Assembly (NCBI GenBank): GCA_037833965.1
Contig: AP031355.1
Coordinates: 7,837,501-7,901,500, forward strand
DNA: 64,000 nt
Origin: Marchantia polymorpha subsp. ruderalis
Taxonomy: Eukaryota; Streptophyta; Marchantiopsida; Marchantiales; Marchantiaceae
Reading direction: 5' to 3'
The notes under the pieces are model-generated. The model had not been told where the DNA came from and ran no database searches. It saw only the letters and a list, made by a program, of their open reading frames with translations. Positions 40,203-51,836 of this stretch are shown here, one piece after another (within the stretch, counting starts at the first letter, position 1; every line of letters begins with the position of its first letter). Position numbers and translations under genes: made by a program.

Positions 40203-40222
40203 GAGAGAGAGAGAGAGAGAGA
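40203..40222. repeat. (GA)n tract in the RIC1 5' region
   Basis: A perfect GA run of 20 bases within a longer purine-rich stretch (about 40170-40230), ending about 60 bp upstream of the RIC1 ATG. It probably lies in the 5' UTR or core promoter. Confidence 0.8.
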
Positions 40223-40280
40223 GGGAGCGAGCGATCGACTGACTGATTCATTGATTGATCCGCAAGGGGGGGATGCAACG

Positions 40281-43200
40281 ATGTACGTGGCATATGGATG
40301 GCCCAAGCTGCTACCGATCGCTGGCAGCCAGGAGCGATTGATTCACGTCAGTGTCTCCGGCTCTTTGCTTCTCCTCGTTTCGTCCTCCGACGTCCAAGTT
40401 TGGAGTGCCACTCAGGTTCCTCTCTCCTCCTCTCGCCCTCTCCTCCTCATTCTCTCAGTTTCGGGACCCTCGCACATTCGCGCTCCTCAGATCTGCCTCA
40501 GTTCTCGCGAAATTCTCCTTCTGCTCTATTTCCGCACGGATGTGCCTTCTCCGGCCCCTTAGTATGTCGTGCCGTGCCCTTAGACCCGTTACCGCCATAA
40601 TCAACAATGGAGAACTGGAGAAGTCATGGCTGGATGCACCTCTATAATTTCCCAAACCCGAATGGCGCTGCAGTTGGTATATGCAGTTTTTAGGTGTGTT
40701 GGTCGAGTGTGGCCGCCATACAGCTGGCTCTATCCGAGTTCAATTTTCTCAGAGTCTATCCGTTTTTTGTCTTACCACAACATTCCTTCGTGACCAGCGA
40801 AGCTGAGCGCTGTCCCGAGAGACCGAACCTTTTAATAATATTGCCCGTGGAGACCTTCGAAACATTTCGTTAACTTAATTATTATGTGGAATTTACGCTT
40901 AAACTTTGAGAGCATGTAGCTCACCATTGTGAAAAGAGAGCCAGCCATGTGCATTATAGAACGATCGCAAGGAGACAATTCGAATTGTAACATGCATCCA
41001 CAGTGTGGCAGGACGCCCTTTTACACTTCTGATAACTGCTAACCAAAACGTAGACGACTCAGAGCAACGCGTTTTATTCTTAACTTGTACGTTACACACT
41101 GACCTGATTATAGGGGCTGTTTTTATAAGAAGCGGACTCGAGACCTGAAATGAGTAAAACGGTCTCTGTCTCAAGCTCCTCCATCTCGGAGTGTTAGCAC
41201 AGCGCGACATTGCACGATTCTAGGAACTTGCGCTATACCAAGCTGATAGTTATGAAATTGCATCTGTACCAATATCAGTACATGGGCGAATTTGATATTT
41301 CAGGTATCTCACGCCTGGGTGCTTGGAGCTGAAATCCAGTTTAAAGTCCATACATTTTAAACTATCATGTGAACTGGTACCAGAAAGTAGATTTGCAGCT
41401 ACGTTACTGGAACTTCAAAGAACTGTTCAGTGACTTAGAGCTTTGTACATTCAGTTGGTATCATTTAAACTCCAAACTCCGTCTGCATTTCTCTGACCTT
41501 TCCTTCTAATCGTATGTCTTCTCCTCCTATACTTCGCATCCTTTGTTTTACAAACCAATGACTAAACGCCTAGCTACTACTAGTTTTCCATTTCTGTCTA
41601 AAGCAGGTGTGTGTTCTGACTTTTGTCCTCCATTTGCTTGTGAATCTTTGTGAAATTCAGTTATTGACATGGCACATTCGCACTATCCTTATAAGGTTTT
41701 TAAGTAAAGGAGTTGGTATTATGGTTGATTAATGCGGACTGTGTAATTTTGTGAATGTGCTCAGCATAGAACAAAATTAGGTCAGCTCGTGAGGGATCCA
41801 ACATCTGTACAATACGAAGGAATAAATTTACAGGCGAAATGGAGCTCAGATTCAAGAACAGTCGTTGTTATGGTATGTTTCTGAAAACGAAAGACAGCAC
41901 TTGATTGCTTGTCAGAATCTGCGTATTCTGTTATGCGTCATTTTTATATTGCATCACGTATGAGTTGGTACTCTGCATCGTCGTTCTTAAGACTAATTTG
42001 AGACACGGAGCTCTTTCGATTTATGTTTCTTCGCAAAAATGCTTTTTCTATTTTACTTGAACAAAATGTTTTGGACAACAGTTGTTTGCTCAGCAAGCTC
42101 GCGGAACTGAACGAAAAGCTTTGCCTTTTGCCACTATTGCAACTTATGCAAAGTAGGAAATTCAGCAGTGGAGATTCTAACTGTAGAGACGTTGGATCAA
42201 TATTTTGCAGACCTCTGGATGTGTTCTACACTTTTATGACATATATCTTTTGGAGAAACAGCTTAAGCTTTCGGGGGAGGAAATCGGACTTCATTTGGTA
42301 GAAGTCCACCTCCGATCCACAGTAAATCTTGTGTCAACAGTCAACAGTGAAACAATATCTGTGTAAGGATCTTTTGATGTCTTGTTCCATCCTTTCTCTA
42401 TAACATATCCATCAGTTTTCATTCCTTATTGAAGTTGCTTTCGCTTCTTTGTAATTCGACGTTCGCTTTAATTGTACTAATCTCACTTAATTCTAAAGCT
42501 AGGCAGTCCCATGGCTGAGGTCTACCATTTGATTCCGTACATATGATCTTGTTTTATGGTTGTGAATTTGTCATAAATCTGATTGAAGTGGTTGTGTAAT
42601 GCAGGTGCTGTCTCACAGCCGATGACCGAAGCATAATAGTGGGACTCTCAGATGGCCGACTGCAGCTCGTTTCTTGGTCCGGAGAGGTACAACCTGATTT
42701 GCGTTAACAATCTTCAATATACTGAAATGTACATACCCCTTCTTGCAAGTATCCCACTTTTAGATGTGGTGATGTTATTCTCAGGGAGTAGTTGCAACCC
42801 GAAAGTGGAAGTAGTTATTAGATGCATATGGTTTAATTTATGATGGTGCATACCGATCGATATTAGTCTCATATGCAGCGCTGATGACAATCGTGCTTTG
42901 CAGTTACTTTCAACAGCCGAGCTACTTCAAGGTCCAGCATCAGCCAATGGATCAGTGTACATTCCCGAGACAAATGGTAGCCCGACTGTCGCAGTGCCTG
43001 CTCCTCTAGCACTTCATCCCTCGTTCTCGTCCTCCAATAGTCAGGCGATTGGAGAGAGTGGCTTTGGACAGTTGGAACTATCAAGTTCTTTACATTTACT
43101 TGTTGCAGTACTTACAGATGGATACGTCTTATTATGTTCCATCAACGAGAAAGGTCTTAGACAAGTTAGTGATATTATACCAGAAAAGTGGGTGGGTATT

Positions 43201-46200
43201 ACTGATGCGGTGTGTGCCTCCGTTGCTCATCTTCAACAATTACTTGCGGTGGGATGCATGAGAGGCACAGTTGAACTTTTTAATCTCGCCGACAATGCGT
43301 TACCGCTCCGAACTATCTCTCTTTTTGACTGGGGGTAAGATTGTCGTTTTCCACTGCGGACGACTTGACTCTAAGGACAGTGATCAGTTCATGACGATTT
43401 ATGTAAAAGTGTCATAAAATGTTTGTAGTGAGTTGTCCTTGGAAATGGATATGAAGATTGCGTTCCTCTCCCTTTTGGTGCTCCCTACAATGACAAGTTC
43501 TCTTTGTTTGCAGGTACTCCGTCGAAGACACAGGCCCAGTGAACTGCATCAGCTGGACCCCTGATAATTTTGCGTTCTCTGTAGGTTGGCAGCACAGGGG
43601 ATTAGCTGTCTGGTCCGTTTCAGGTTGCCGATTGATGTGCACCATTCGGCAAGGCAGTCTGAGTAATGTCTTTTCCCCTTCATTTTCCATGTTCCATGGA
43701 ACAGAGCTTTCAAGGAGTGAGCCTATGGTTGGAGGTGTGGCAGCCTCAGCCTGGGGCGAGCATGGCTACCAACTTTTTGCCGTGGAGCAGAGAAACGTTG
43801 CTAGGCTCATCGAGTTCCCATTTGCCAAGAGCTGCATCAGTCAAAATGTGGTTGGAGTTGCTCATGTATGGCAGCTCCTACAGGGTGAAGACCGAGTGCT
43901 TTTGGTTCAGTCCGATGAGGAGGATCAACTCAAAATTCAGCATCTTGTTCTTCCAGTATGATACTCACTTTTCTCATCGGTTTCACAGCCTGCAGGTTCT
44001 TTTTGGTGATAGTTAGAACCCTTTTGGAGTTCAAAAAGAGTACTTACTTTCACTGGGAGGTTTCCCGTAATGCTTCCAAGTTTCTCGCCTTTTAACTGAC
44101 TCGTCTTCTCTTACTGTGCAGCTATCATACATCGGTGTGAACTGGCCTGTTTTGCACGTAGCGGCTAACGAGGATGGGACGTATCTTGCGATAGCAGGTC
44201 GACGAGGTGTCATACTTTACGATATGCAGTTAAAAAAGTGGCGGGTTTTTGGGGATGTGACCCAGGAGCGGCAAGTGCAGTGTGTAGGGTTGTTATGGGT
44301 TGGCAAGATAGTTGTAGTATGCAACTATCGAGAGTCGAGCAAATCGTAAGTTTGCTTGCATGGGGCTTTCTCTATCCTTCAAGTGTTGAATTTACGAGTG
44401 AACGTGGAGGTTGTTGTTGGTCCTTGCACACCTAAAATGGACCTATGGAAAGTGCAATTGGTTACTGAATTTGTGCCTTTGTCGGAGAATTCAGTTCACG
44501 ATATTTGACTCATTGTTGGAAGAGTGAAGTATTCTGTCTAGAATGTTTCAGGCCTATTGAATTTCTGATCGAGTGGACGTTGTGTATGGATGCAGCTATG
44601 AGTTGAGTCTGTACCCAAGGTACCATCTCGATGAGACATCTCTGCTGTTCCGAAGGCAACTACCAGACAAGCCAATTGCCATGGATGTGTGGCAAGACTT
44701 CATTCTGGTCACATGTCCACCTTTTGATATAAACATCTTCCATGTGCACGTCCATGGCAACCTTTCTCCATTGAAACCCACAACTGTGCAGGTAAGTTAA
44801 TAAGCGTTTCGTTGCTATATGCATTTTACTGGCGTCTAGGTAGGTGATATTGTAACTCTGACTACTTTCTGCATAACAGTGCTCACCGGGCTCTGCGTTG
44901 CTGGCTGTTGATTGAGGATTGATATATCGTAAAGCCCAAGATATTTTATTGATCGTTACGCAGACTAAATTTGAAAATACTTTTGCAGAGACAGCGCATC
45001 CGCCTGTTTTCAAACGTCCTTTCGTAATGGTATTCTTTTGACATATCTCACTCAGTTGTTTTGTTTGTATAGTTATTTCCAGTTCGAGAGCTTTCAATAA
45101 TGAACGCGAGAAAACCTCCATTGGCCATGCATTTTTTGCCGAATGTTCCCGGTGAATGGGATCCTCCACCGTCATGTGATGGTTCATGTGGCGATGGATG
45201 GAGGGATGTAGCCGGGGAGGCTATACTAAGACAGCCCACAAGGTATGTCTAAAGCAGATCGGCTTGCGTTATTGAACAATTCGTCAGTCCTTTACTACCG
45301 CAAAAAGGCAATCTGTTAAAGGTAGTGATCTGATGCAGGTGCATGCTTCTACGCACAGATGGGGAGCTGTCTTTATTGGATCTAGATCGAGGAAGTGAAC
45401 GAAGGCTTATTTCGGGAGTAGAGCGGTTTTGGTTGACATGTGGAAGGCCGAAGGAAGAAGCTGCTCTTATCAAAGAGGTGCCTTGGTGGGCATATGGACA
45501 TCGTGGAATGCAAGTAGGGATATACGAACCTCATACATTTGATTTCTTCCTTGTGAAGTTTCCAAGGGTTGTTCCTCTTCTGTGAGAGAACTACTCTCAT
45601 CTTAGCGAGGTGCTTCTTCCATTTCAGGTGTGGTATCCGTCTTCTCCTGCAGATTCAAGTCATGATGTTCAAGATGCTTGGGAGGTAAAACTTAACCCAA
45701 TGCTCGGGGATGAATTACAGCTGCATGTGTATTATGTTCGAACTGCACATTTCACTGGTTCATCATGCATGCGTCAACCGCTTTATTTTTCTGTTATTCA
45801 TCACGTGTGCAGCTAGATCCAGAGCTGGATTTCGATCGCGAAGTCTATCCTCTTGGTTTGTGTCCCGGTTCGGGGGTTATTGTGGGTATTGCTCAAAGGC
45901 TGTCGCTCTCAGCCTGTGCCGCCATGCCCTGCTTTGAGCCTACCCCGCAGGCGCAGCCCATTTTGCCATGTTTGCTACGCCACTTACTGCAGGTGCGGAT
46001 TGCAAGAATAAATATAACTTCACATTATGTCTAAGCGACATGCGTTCTTTACATGAAATATCTGGTGTTCGTATGCTTATCTGGTATCTACATGCTCATC
46101 TTACATCAGTTGAGCTTTCATTTTCTGTATGGCATATTTATGGTGGTAGTATTGTATACCACTTGTTCAAGTATTCATACCTGTCTTACGTTTGCGGTGT

Positions 46201-49200
46201 ACTTCGCAGAGGGACAAAGCGGAGGAAGCGTTACAACTTGCAAGATTATCGTGTGGCAGACCTCACTTCTCGCATTCACTGGAGTGGCTGCTTTTCACTG
46301 TCTTTGACGCTGCTGTGTCAAGGTGGGCTTTAAAAGACGTCGCATTCTGCAGTGTTCATATCTAGCAACAGGAGCAAGAAGAGTAGTCTCCATGACCAGT
46401 GTAGAGGCGGGATTAGAACTTCAAATTGAGCGGATTTCTTCCGGATGTTCGTTTCCCGTCGAAGCCGAGTTGACTGGACACATCCAAAAGAATGTTATAA
46501 ACACCCAGTGTCTTCAAAATGAGATTAACAAGCTTCGGTTGGAATATGTTGAGTTTTTGCAGTCAGTATGTGAATAGGAAAAGAGGCAAAGTCAGCGCTA
46601 CGGCGTCTCGGCTGTTGCATCAAGTCTGCATTTTGGTTCGACATTTTCCCGAATATTTGGATGTTGTCGTGAGCGTTGCAAGGAAAACCGATGGGCGTCA
46701 CTGGTCTGAGTTGTTTGAAGCTGCTGGCAAGTCTACAGAGTAAGTTGAATTTGAAGCAGATACTCGGTCAATGTATAAAACGTTTGGAATGCATGTCCCC
46801 TTCATGGCTTTCAAAAGCTTGAAGAGGATTGAGGAGGCAATAGCTCTACTTATGGTGCTTAGATATAGAAATTACGATGTATTTATTCGAACGTTTGGGC
46901 AATCTTTTTTAAGTTGTTTGTTAATTTGAAATGTTATTGCAGCGCTAAGCACCTCCGCATGTGAATAACTGATTTTCTCACGCAGGCTATTTGAAGAATG
47001 TTTCCAAAAAGGCTCTTACCGCACGGCAGCTTGTTACATACTGGTTAGTTCTTGTGACATGGATTCAAAGCTTTTGTTAGTTGGATAGACTGGAAATTAG
47101 TTAGATGTTGCTTTATATGTTGACAAGTGTCTGTTAAGTGTAGAAGCCATTCCGCATATTAGAATATCTCTGCCCGCAGGAACTTTGAGGGAGTCGCTTT
47201 TTTGTCGGATTGTGACATATGCAGTGTATACAATACAGCATTATCTGGGACATATTTAAGTTTATTTCTGGTTTGCAGTACAGTTGGTTGATGTTTCAGT
47301 TTGGTTTATGAGTTTTCTCCTTGGTATCAATAGGTGATTCAAAAGTTGGAGGGACCCACGATAAGTCAACAAAGTGCTGTACGCTTGCTCAAGGTATTCC
47401 TGCTCATGCTAATAAAAACTTTACTCACTTAGTTACTTAGTTTTGCCTCTCATGACTGGAAAGCCATGAAGCGCACCTTTGCTGGGCGGTGTAATCAATT
47501 GCTTTTGAAATAGATGAATGAACGATAGGATGAACAAAACGTGATTCGTACTCATACATTTCAATGGTATGACAGGCAACGCTGGAGGTCTCACTGTATG
47601 AGCTTGCGGGAGAACTGGTAAACCACAAAAATTATACAAGGATTTTGAAGATAGCATATAGGCACTGTTGTCTCAAGTTTTGCTTTTGATTTGATACTTA
47701 ATTTGACTCAGTTCTTTCCTACTAAGCAATTGTCACATGCTTGTTACATTTTGGAATAAGTGTCCAATTCACGCCTGAAGTTACATCCAAGTCATACCTT
47801 TAGCTTCCAAAGGTTAAGCTACTTGCAATGAATAAACTTTGCAGTGTCGGTTTCTTCTTCGAGCCGGACGAGAGTATGAAGCAGACAAGGAAGCTGAACG
47901 GAATATCTTTTCAGCGTTCTTCCTCGGGTTAAGTTCGCCGTAGGTTCACTCACTGTGAGCCTATTTATGTATTTTCTTTAATGTTGCCAGGGGAGGAATT
48001 TTATGTTGTGTTGAATTCACAAAGCTGGATGCTTGTCATGCTGTGTTGTTGTTCGGCAAACTAGTGTTGAATTTGCATACCTGATTGAACAATATTTCGG
48101 ACTTAAAACTACCTGCGATCCCATCCGTAGATATTATTGCTTATGGGCTGTCTCTTCTTTGTCAGCAGTACCAGTCCTGCTATGGGTGACGATATGCACC
48201 ATGCGACCGTAAAGCATATTCTTGAGAAGCACGCGGCTCATCTTATGGAATTGAAGGAACTTCAAGAACTTGTGACCTTCGCCAGGGGGACCCAATTTGA
48301 TATCACAGTAAGCTTAGATAGTTAGCACTCATCTACTCATGAACGTGTTTTGAAGACTTAGTCCTCGTTCTCAGATTCAAGAGTTTCTTCACGTATGTAC
48401 TCTTTTGTTCATTCTTGCGTCATATCTTTGTAGGACTTCCTGAAATCAGAGAAGGGTAAGTCAGCCCGACTGGAGGACTTTTCTTCGGCGCTTCGGATCA
48501 TTGGCCAAAAGGTAAGTTTTGTAGGAACACCTCAGGCTGGTTGCATGGGTGAAAACTGGAATCGATGTTTTATGTAGTCAAGAAGTCCTTTTTTGCGCAT
48601 TCCGTTGTATTGTGGTAGTTGTAGCTGATTAATCTGTATATGGGTGATCATAGCTGGATATGGATGTGGCGGAAAGTCGACAAGATGCTGAATTTCTTTT
48701 GGGTCATATGAAAGCTGTGGGATTTAAAGAGTGGGTCGTGGTTCTCGCTACTCTACTGCGGCTTCCAGAGGTAACATATACAGGCTTAGATTCTCTTTAT
48801 TTCTTTCCATGTAGATTCTGCATCACGTCTAGATCACACTGCCCAGCTTAATTCTGTCTCTTCTTTTGACGGCGTTATCTGATACATTTTTCCTTTAGAT
48901 TTTGCTGGAGCTCTTCCGGGGAGATGCACGATTGTGGGAAGCCTACAGCAAGACTTTACAGGTTGGTCTTTTTGAACGCTGAATGTAACAGTTCTTATCG
49001 CCCATATCTGAGTATCCAATTCTAAATTGTGTCATGCTGGCTGTCATCTGAACCATGCTAGTCCCTAGTTTATGAATGAACTCCTCATGATCAAGTTTAG
49101 ATCAACCCAAATGACTCGAGATTCTTCAGAAATGTGAAGATTAATCATTTGCAGAATCTACATATTGAACTCCCTGTAGAGCTGTAATTTCTTTGACTTC

Positions 49201-51287
49201 CTAGATGATTAGCCTACTTCCTATTTCACTGAGATTCGGACCCCTTCAGGTGGTTTCTAAAGATCTAAGTAATGAAAGAATAACCGACAAAGTTCTACTT
49301 CTTGACTGGTATTTATATGAACTGTTTATGTGAACATTATTCTAACGTTCCTTTGGGTTCTTCCATTGGCTTGGGCAATCCGAATGGTCAAAAGCAATCA
49401 TTTGAAGTTTTCATTTTATGTTCAGTTTGTTCGTTTTTAGGTCAGCTTAACGACCTGATCAATGAAGGAATGCAGAACAATCATGAATTCGTTACTTTTG
49501 TAATTATAAATTTAGTCAAACTTGAATCCATGCATTATCTTTTATTCGATGCTTTCGCGAGTCCCACTCGACAAAGCGGCCCTTGGTCACGAGGAGTTTG
49601 TAGGTAAAGCCACAGGTGAAGAGACCGTCTGTGTGAGTTGTTTAGAAGGCTCTTCGGCAGGGGCTTAGCCAAGCAACAAACGAGAACAACGAAGATGTAT
49701 TGCTGATATAGTTTTGATAAATTTCCAGCAGAGGTAGTAAATGTTCTAAATCCCAGATATCTCATATTTCAACAGAGTGTCTGTTGAGATAGACTGAACC
49801 ATTTTTCTCTGGACTGGTATATAGTAAAACCTCCGTTTGTAAAGGTTGGGATCTTTGGAACATTGTCTATTTTTATTTTTTTGGAGACAAAGCGATGAGG
49901 ACCACCGGTGTACTTCTGAAAGAGGTAGTACAGCTGAAAGCCTTTGGCGCTGTGGTCTCCATCTTCACAAATGCCCCCAGTGAGCCTCCTCGAAGATCTA
50001 GGCAATAGGAAGCCCATCTGGAGAAGGCAGATTCATCATATCCCACTTCATCGTACGCCGTGGGTTTAACCATTGTTGAATCCTGTACACGCCATAGTGA
50101 AGGCAACAAGATTGCTATTGGGGTCCGTAATTTTGAGATCGAAAGTGTTTAGAAAAGCAGAGCAGAAATTGTGAGATTGGAAATGCTTCTCTCGCTATCC
50201 ACGATATACTTCAGACCTTGGAATTGAGTATAGAAATCAGGTAATCCACGAGAGATATCGTCAAGGGTTCTTCTTGACTTAAGTAGTATATTTACGCCGT
50301 TAGTGATTCACATTCACCAGCGGCTTGAATGTCTATCGGCCACGAGAAGAGCGAGACCACGCCACGATGTGGACACTGTCACTCAAAAACTACGAGACCT
50401 GTGTCGAGAATCTGCTCGAGTGCATCTTTTGTGATACTACGAACTACACCATATCACACCCTCTCTCCGCGGGTGGAATGAGTCCTCCTTTTAGACTTAC
50501 CCTGGATTTAAAGCTTAATGTGGCCGTTTTTTGAGTAATATTCTCCACGGACGTGCTTGCTTAAGGTGTCTTGGTTTCCTCGAACTAACTTCTTAATTAG
50601 AAATAATATATATTAGTATAAGAAAAGGAATAAGAATAAGAATTAGTATCACTCAAACCCTCGCTATCAAATTATTGCTTCCATCTTTCCTCCTTGCTTC
50701 TTCAAGTTTTCTTACTCGCATCTTTTGTTATTACCACTGTCCTGCTACTCGCGGCGTCTATGGTGTTCAGACTTTGCCAGTGCGAGCCCAGTCTATATTC
50801 CTATTGTTCCTTGGCCACTTCAATTGGTTGAGAGCAACTTAGTTTTTCTGTTCATAGGTTCGTACTGTTTGAGGTTAGTTGATATCACCTATGCGAAAGG
50901 ACTGCCCAATTAATGTGGATTTTCTATCCACATATACTTAACTTTGATCATTCTTTATCTTTTGTGTTTAGTCTCCAATTTTATTGATTGATATCGCCAT
51001 TCCGAGGATCTTAAGCAGCCACGTGTTACGAGCAGTCTATAAAAACCAAATGAAATGACTTTTGGCTTCTCTGTGCTTTTCTGTATTTTCTTTATATTTG
51101 AATATAATCGTGTGCTAATACTCCCCCTTATTCCTCTCATATCTAGATAGGCACTTAAAGACGTTGTTAACAACGTAATAGCTTTTTGCTTCTGCAGAGT
51201 CAGGAAAACTTTTTGGAGTACGAGGATTTCTTATCGACTTTGGAGCAAGACCTTGCAATCACGAGAGAAACTTCGGAAAGTGAATGA
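40281..51287 (+). CDS. RIC1: RIC1 homologue, Rab6/Ypt6-type GEF complex subunit
   Basis: With Rgp1, Ric1 forms the Golgi exchange factor for Ypt6/Rab6 in yeast and animals. I read 23 in-phase exons: 40281-40415, 41765-41872, 42211-42362, 42605-42686, 42904-43334, 43514-43955, 44122-44345, 44596-44791, 45073-45242, 45339-45513, 45628-45684, 45813-45992, 46210-46322, 46563-46739, 46986-47043, 47334-47393, 47576-47617, 47845-47939, 48169-48307, 48434-48511, 48654-48770, 48899-48961, 51198-51287. They total 3384 nt, 1127 aa, about the length of the plant proteins. The N-terminal beta-propeller part (about 1-720) opens MYVAYGWPKLLP and includes LLGLSDG-like VGLSDGRLQLVSW, GFAVGW-like FAFSVGW-region GLAVWSVSGCRLM, and YLAIAGRRGVILYD. 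The RIC1 domain (from about 725) has LDPELDFDREVYPLG, CFEPTPQAQPILPCLLRHL, FPEYLDVVVSVARKTDGRHW, RTAACYIL, FARGTQFDI and FKEWVVVLATLLR. The ATG at 40281 matches the family N-terminus. Confidence 0.95.
48962..51197 (+). other. Unusually long last intron of RIC1 (2.2 kb)
   Basis: All other introns of this gene except the first (1.35 kb) are about 100-340 bp; this one is 2236 bp. The ends GTTGGT...TCTGCAG are normal. Inside, 49.55-50.5 kb has higher GC and short open frames with no recognised domain, and about 50.58-50.65 kb has an AT/AAGAATAAGAAT stretch. An old inserted element is plausible, but no terminal repeats were found. Confidence 0.55.
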
Positions 51288-51830
51288 AGGGAGAGGTCAA
51301 AAATCATATTCATTGCTCAAGCAACTCACACTGATTGGCTCCTCCGTCCTAAATGACACCTTGCTCTGTTTCGGAATCCTATCCCCTTGGAAAGAAATAT
51401 GCCAATCCTCTCCTGTTCTGACATCAGAGTCAGTCCAATGGCACGCCATGTAACTATATTACAAAAGTCACTCGAGAAGCCAGCGAAACCGAAGGGCGCC
51501 ATGATTCTACTCCAATTTATCACATCAAAATACTCTGGCTGACGTAAACAATGGAGTAGTGGCTGGTCGAAAAGGAGATGGAACAGTCTTGCAGTATGAG
51601 GAGGTGTCACGTTAAGGGTATGAGTGAGCTGAGGTTTGCATCCCCTGCCCTGCATCGTGTACAGCAGGTAAGAGTCTTAGTGTCTTCAATTTTGTATCTG
51701 CCCACGCATAGTACTCCATGGCCAGTTCTATGTCTAGATTCTTTTACTCTTAAAAAGTGACCGGCCATCCATTCTTTGGTCTTGTATCTGTAACGCGGGA
51801 CAAGATCTTCCAGTGTTATCAGCAAATCTT

Positions 51831-51836
51831 AATAAA
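51831..51836 (+). other. Candidate polyadenylation signal of RIC1
   Basis: AATAAA 544 bp downstream of the RIC1 stop. A fairly long but possible 3' UTR; other weaker signals may be used instead. Confidence 0.25.

Larger units (their letters stand above)
33886..40280. other. Large non-coding region between transposase gene and RIC1
   Basis: 33.9-34.65 kb is the 5' flank of the transposase gene with GC-rich short repeats. 34.65-36.1 kb shows nothing recognisable apart from a palindrome at 34981. 36.1-37.0 kb has short repeats and a GCAGG microsatellite. 37.1-39.4 kb is very AT-rich with scraps of decayed coding sequence. 39.5-40.28 kb is GC/GA-rich and is the likely promoter and 5' UTR of RIC1. 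The open frame at 39772-40242 there starts at GTG, has an Arg/Glu compositional translation and is not accepted as a gene. Confidence 0.45.

Noticed and set aside
39772..40242. 156-codon plus-strand frame just upstream of RIC1, possible long uORF
   Set aside because: It begins at GTG, not ATG, and its translation is an Arg/Glu compositional run over a GA-rich leader.
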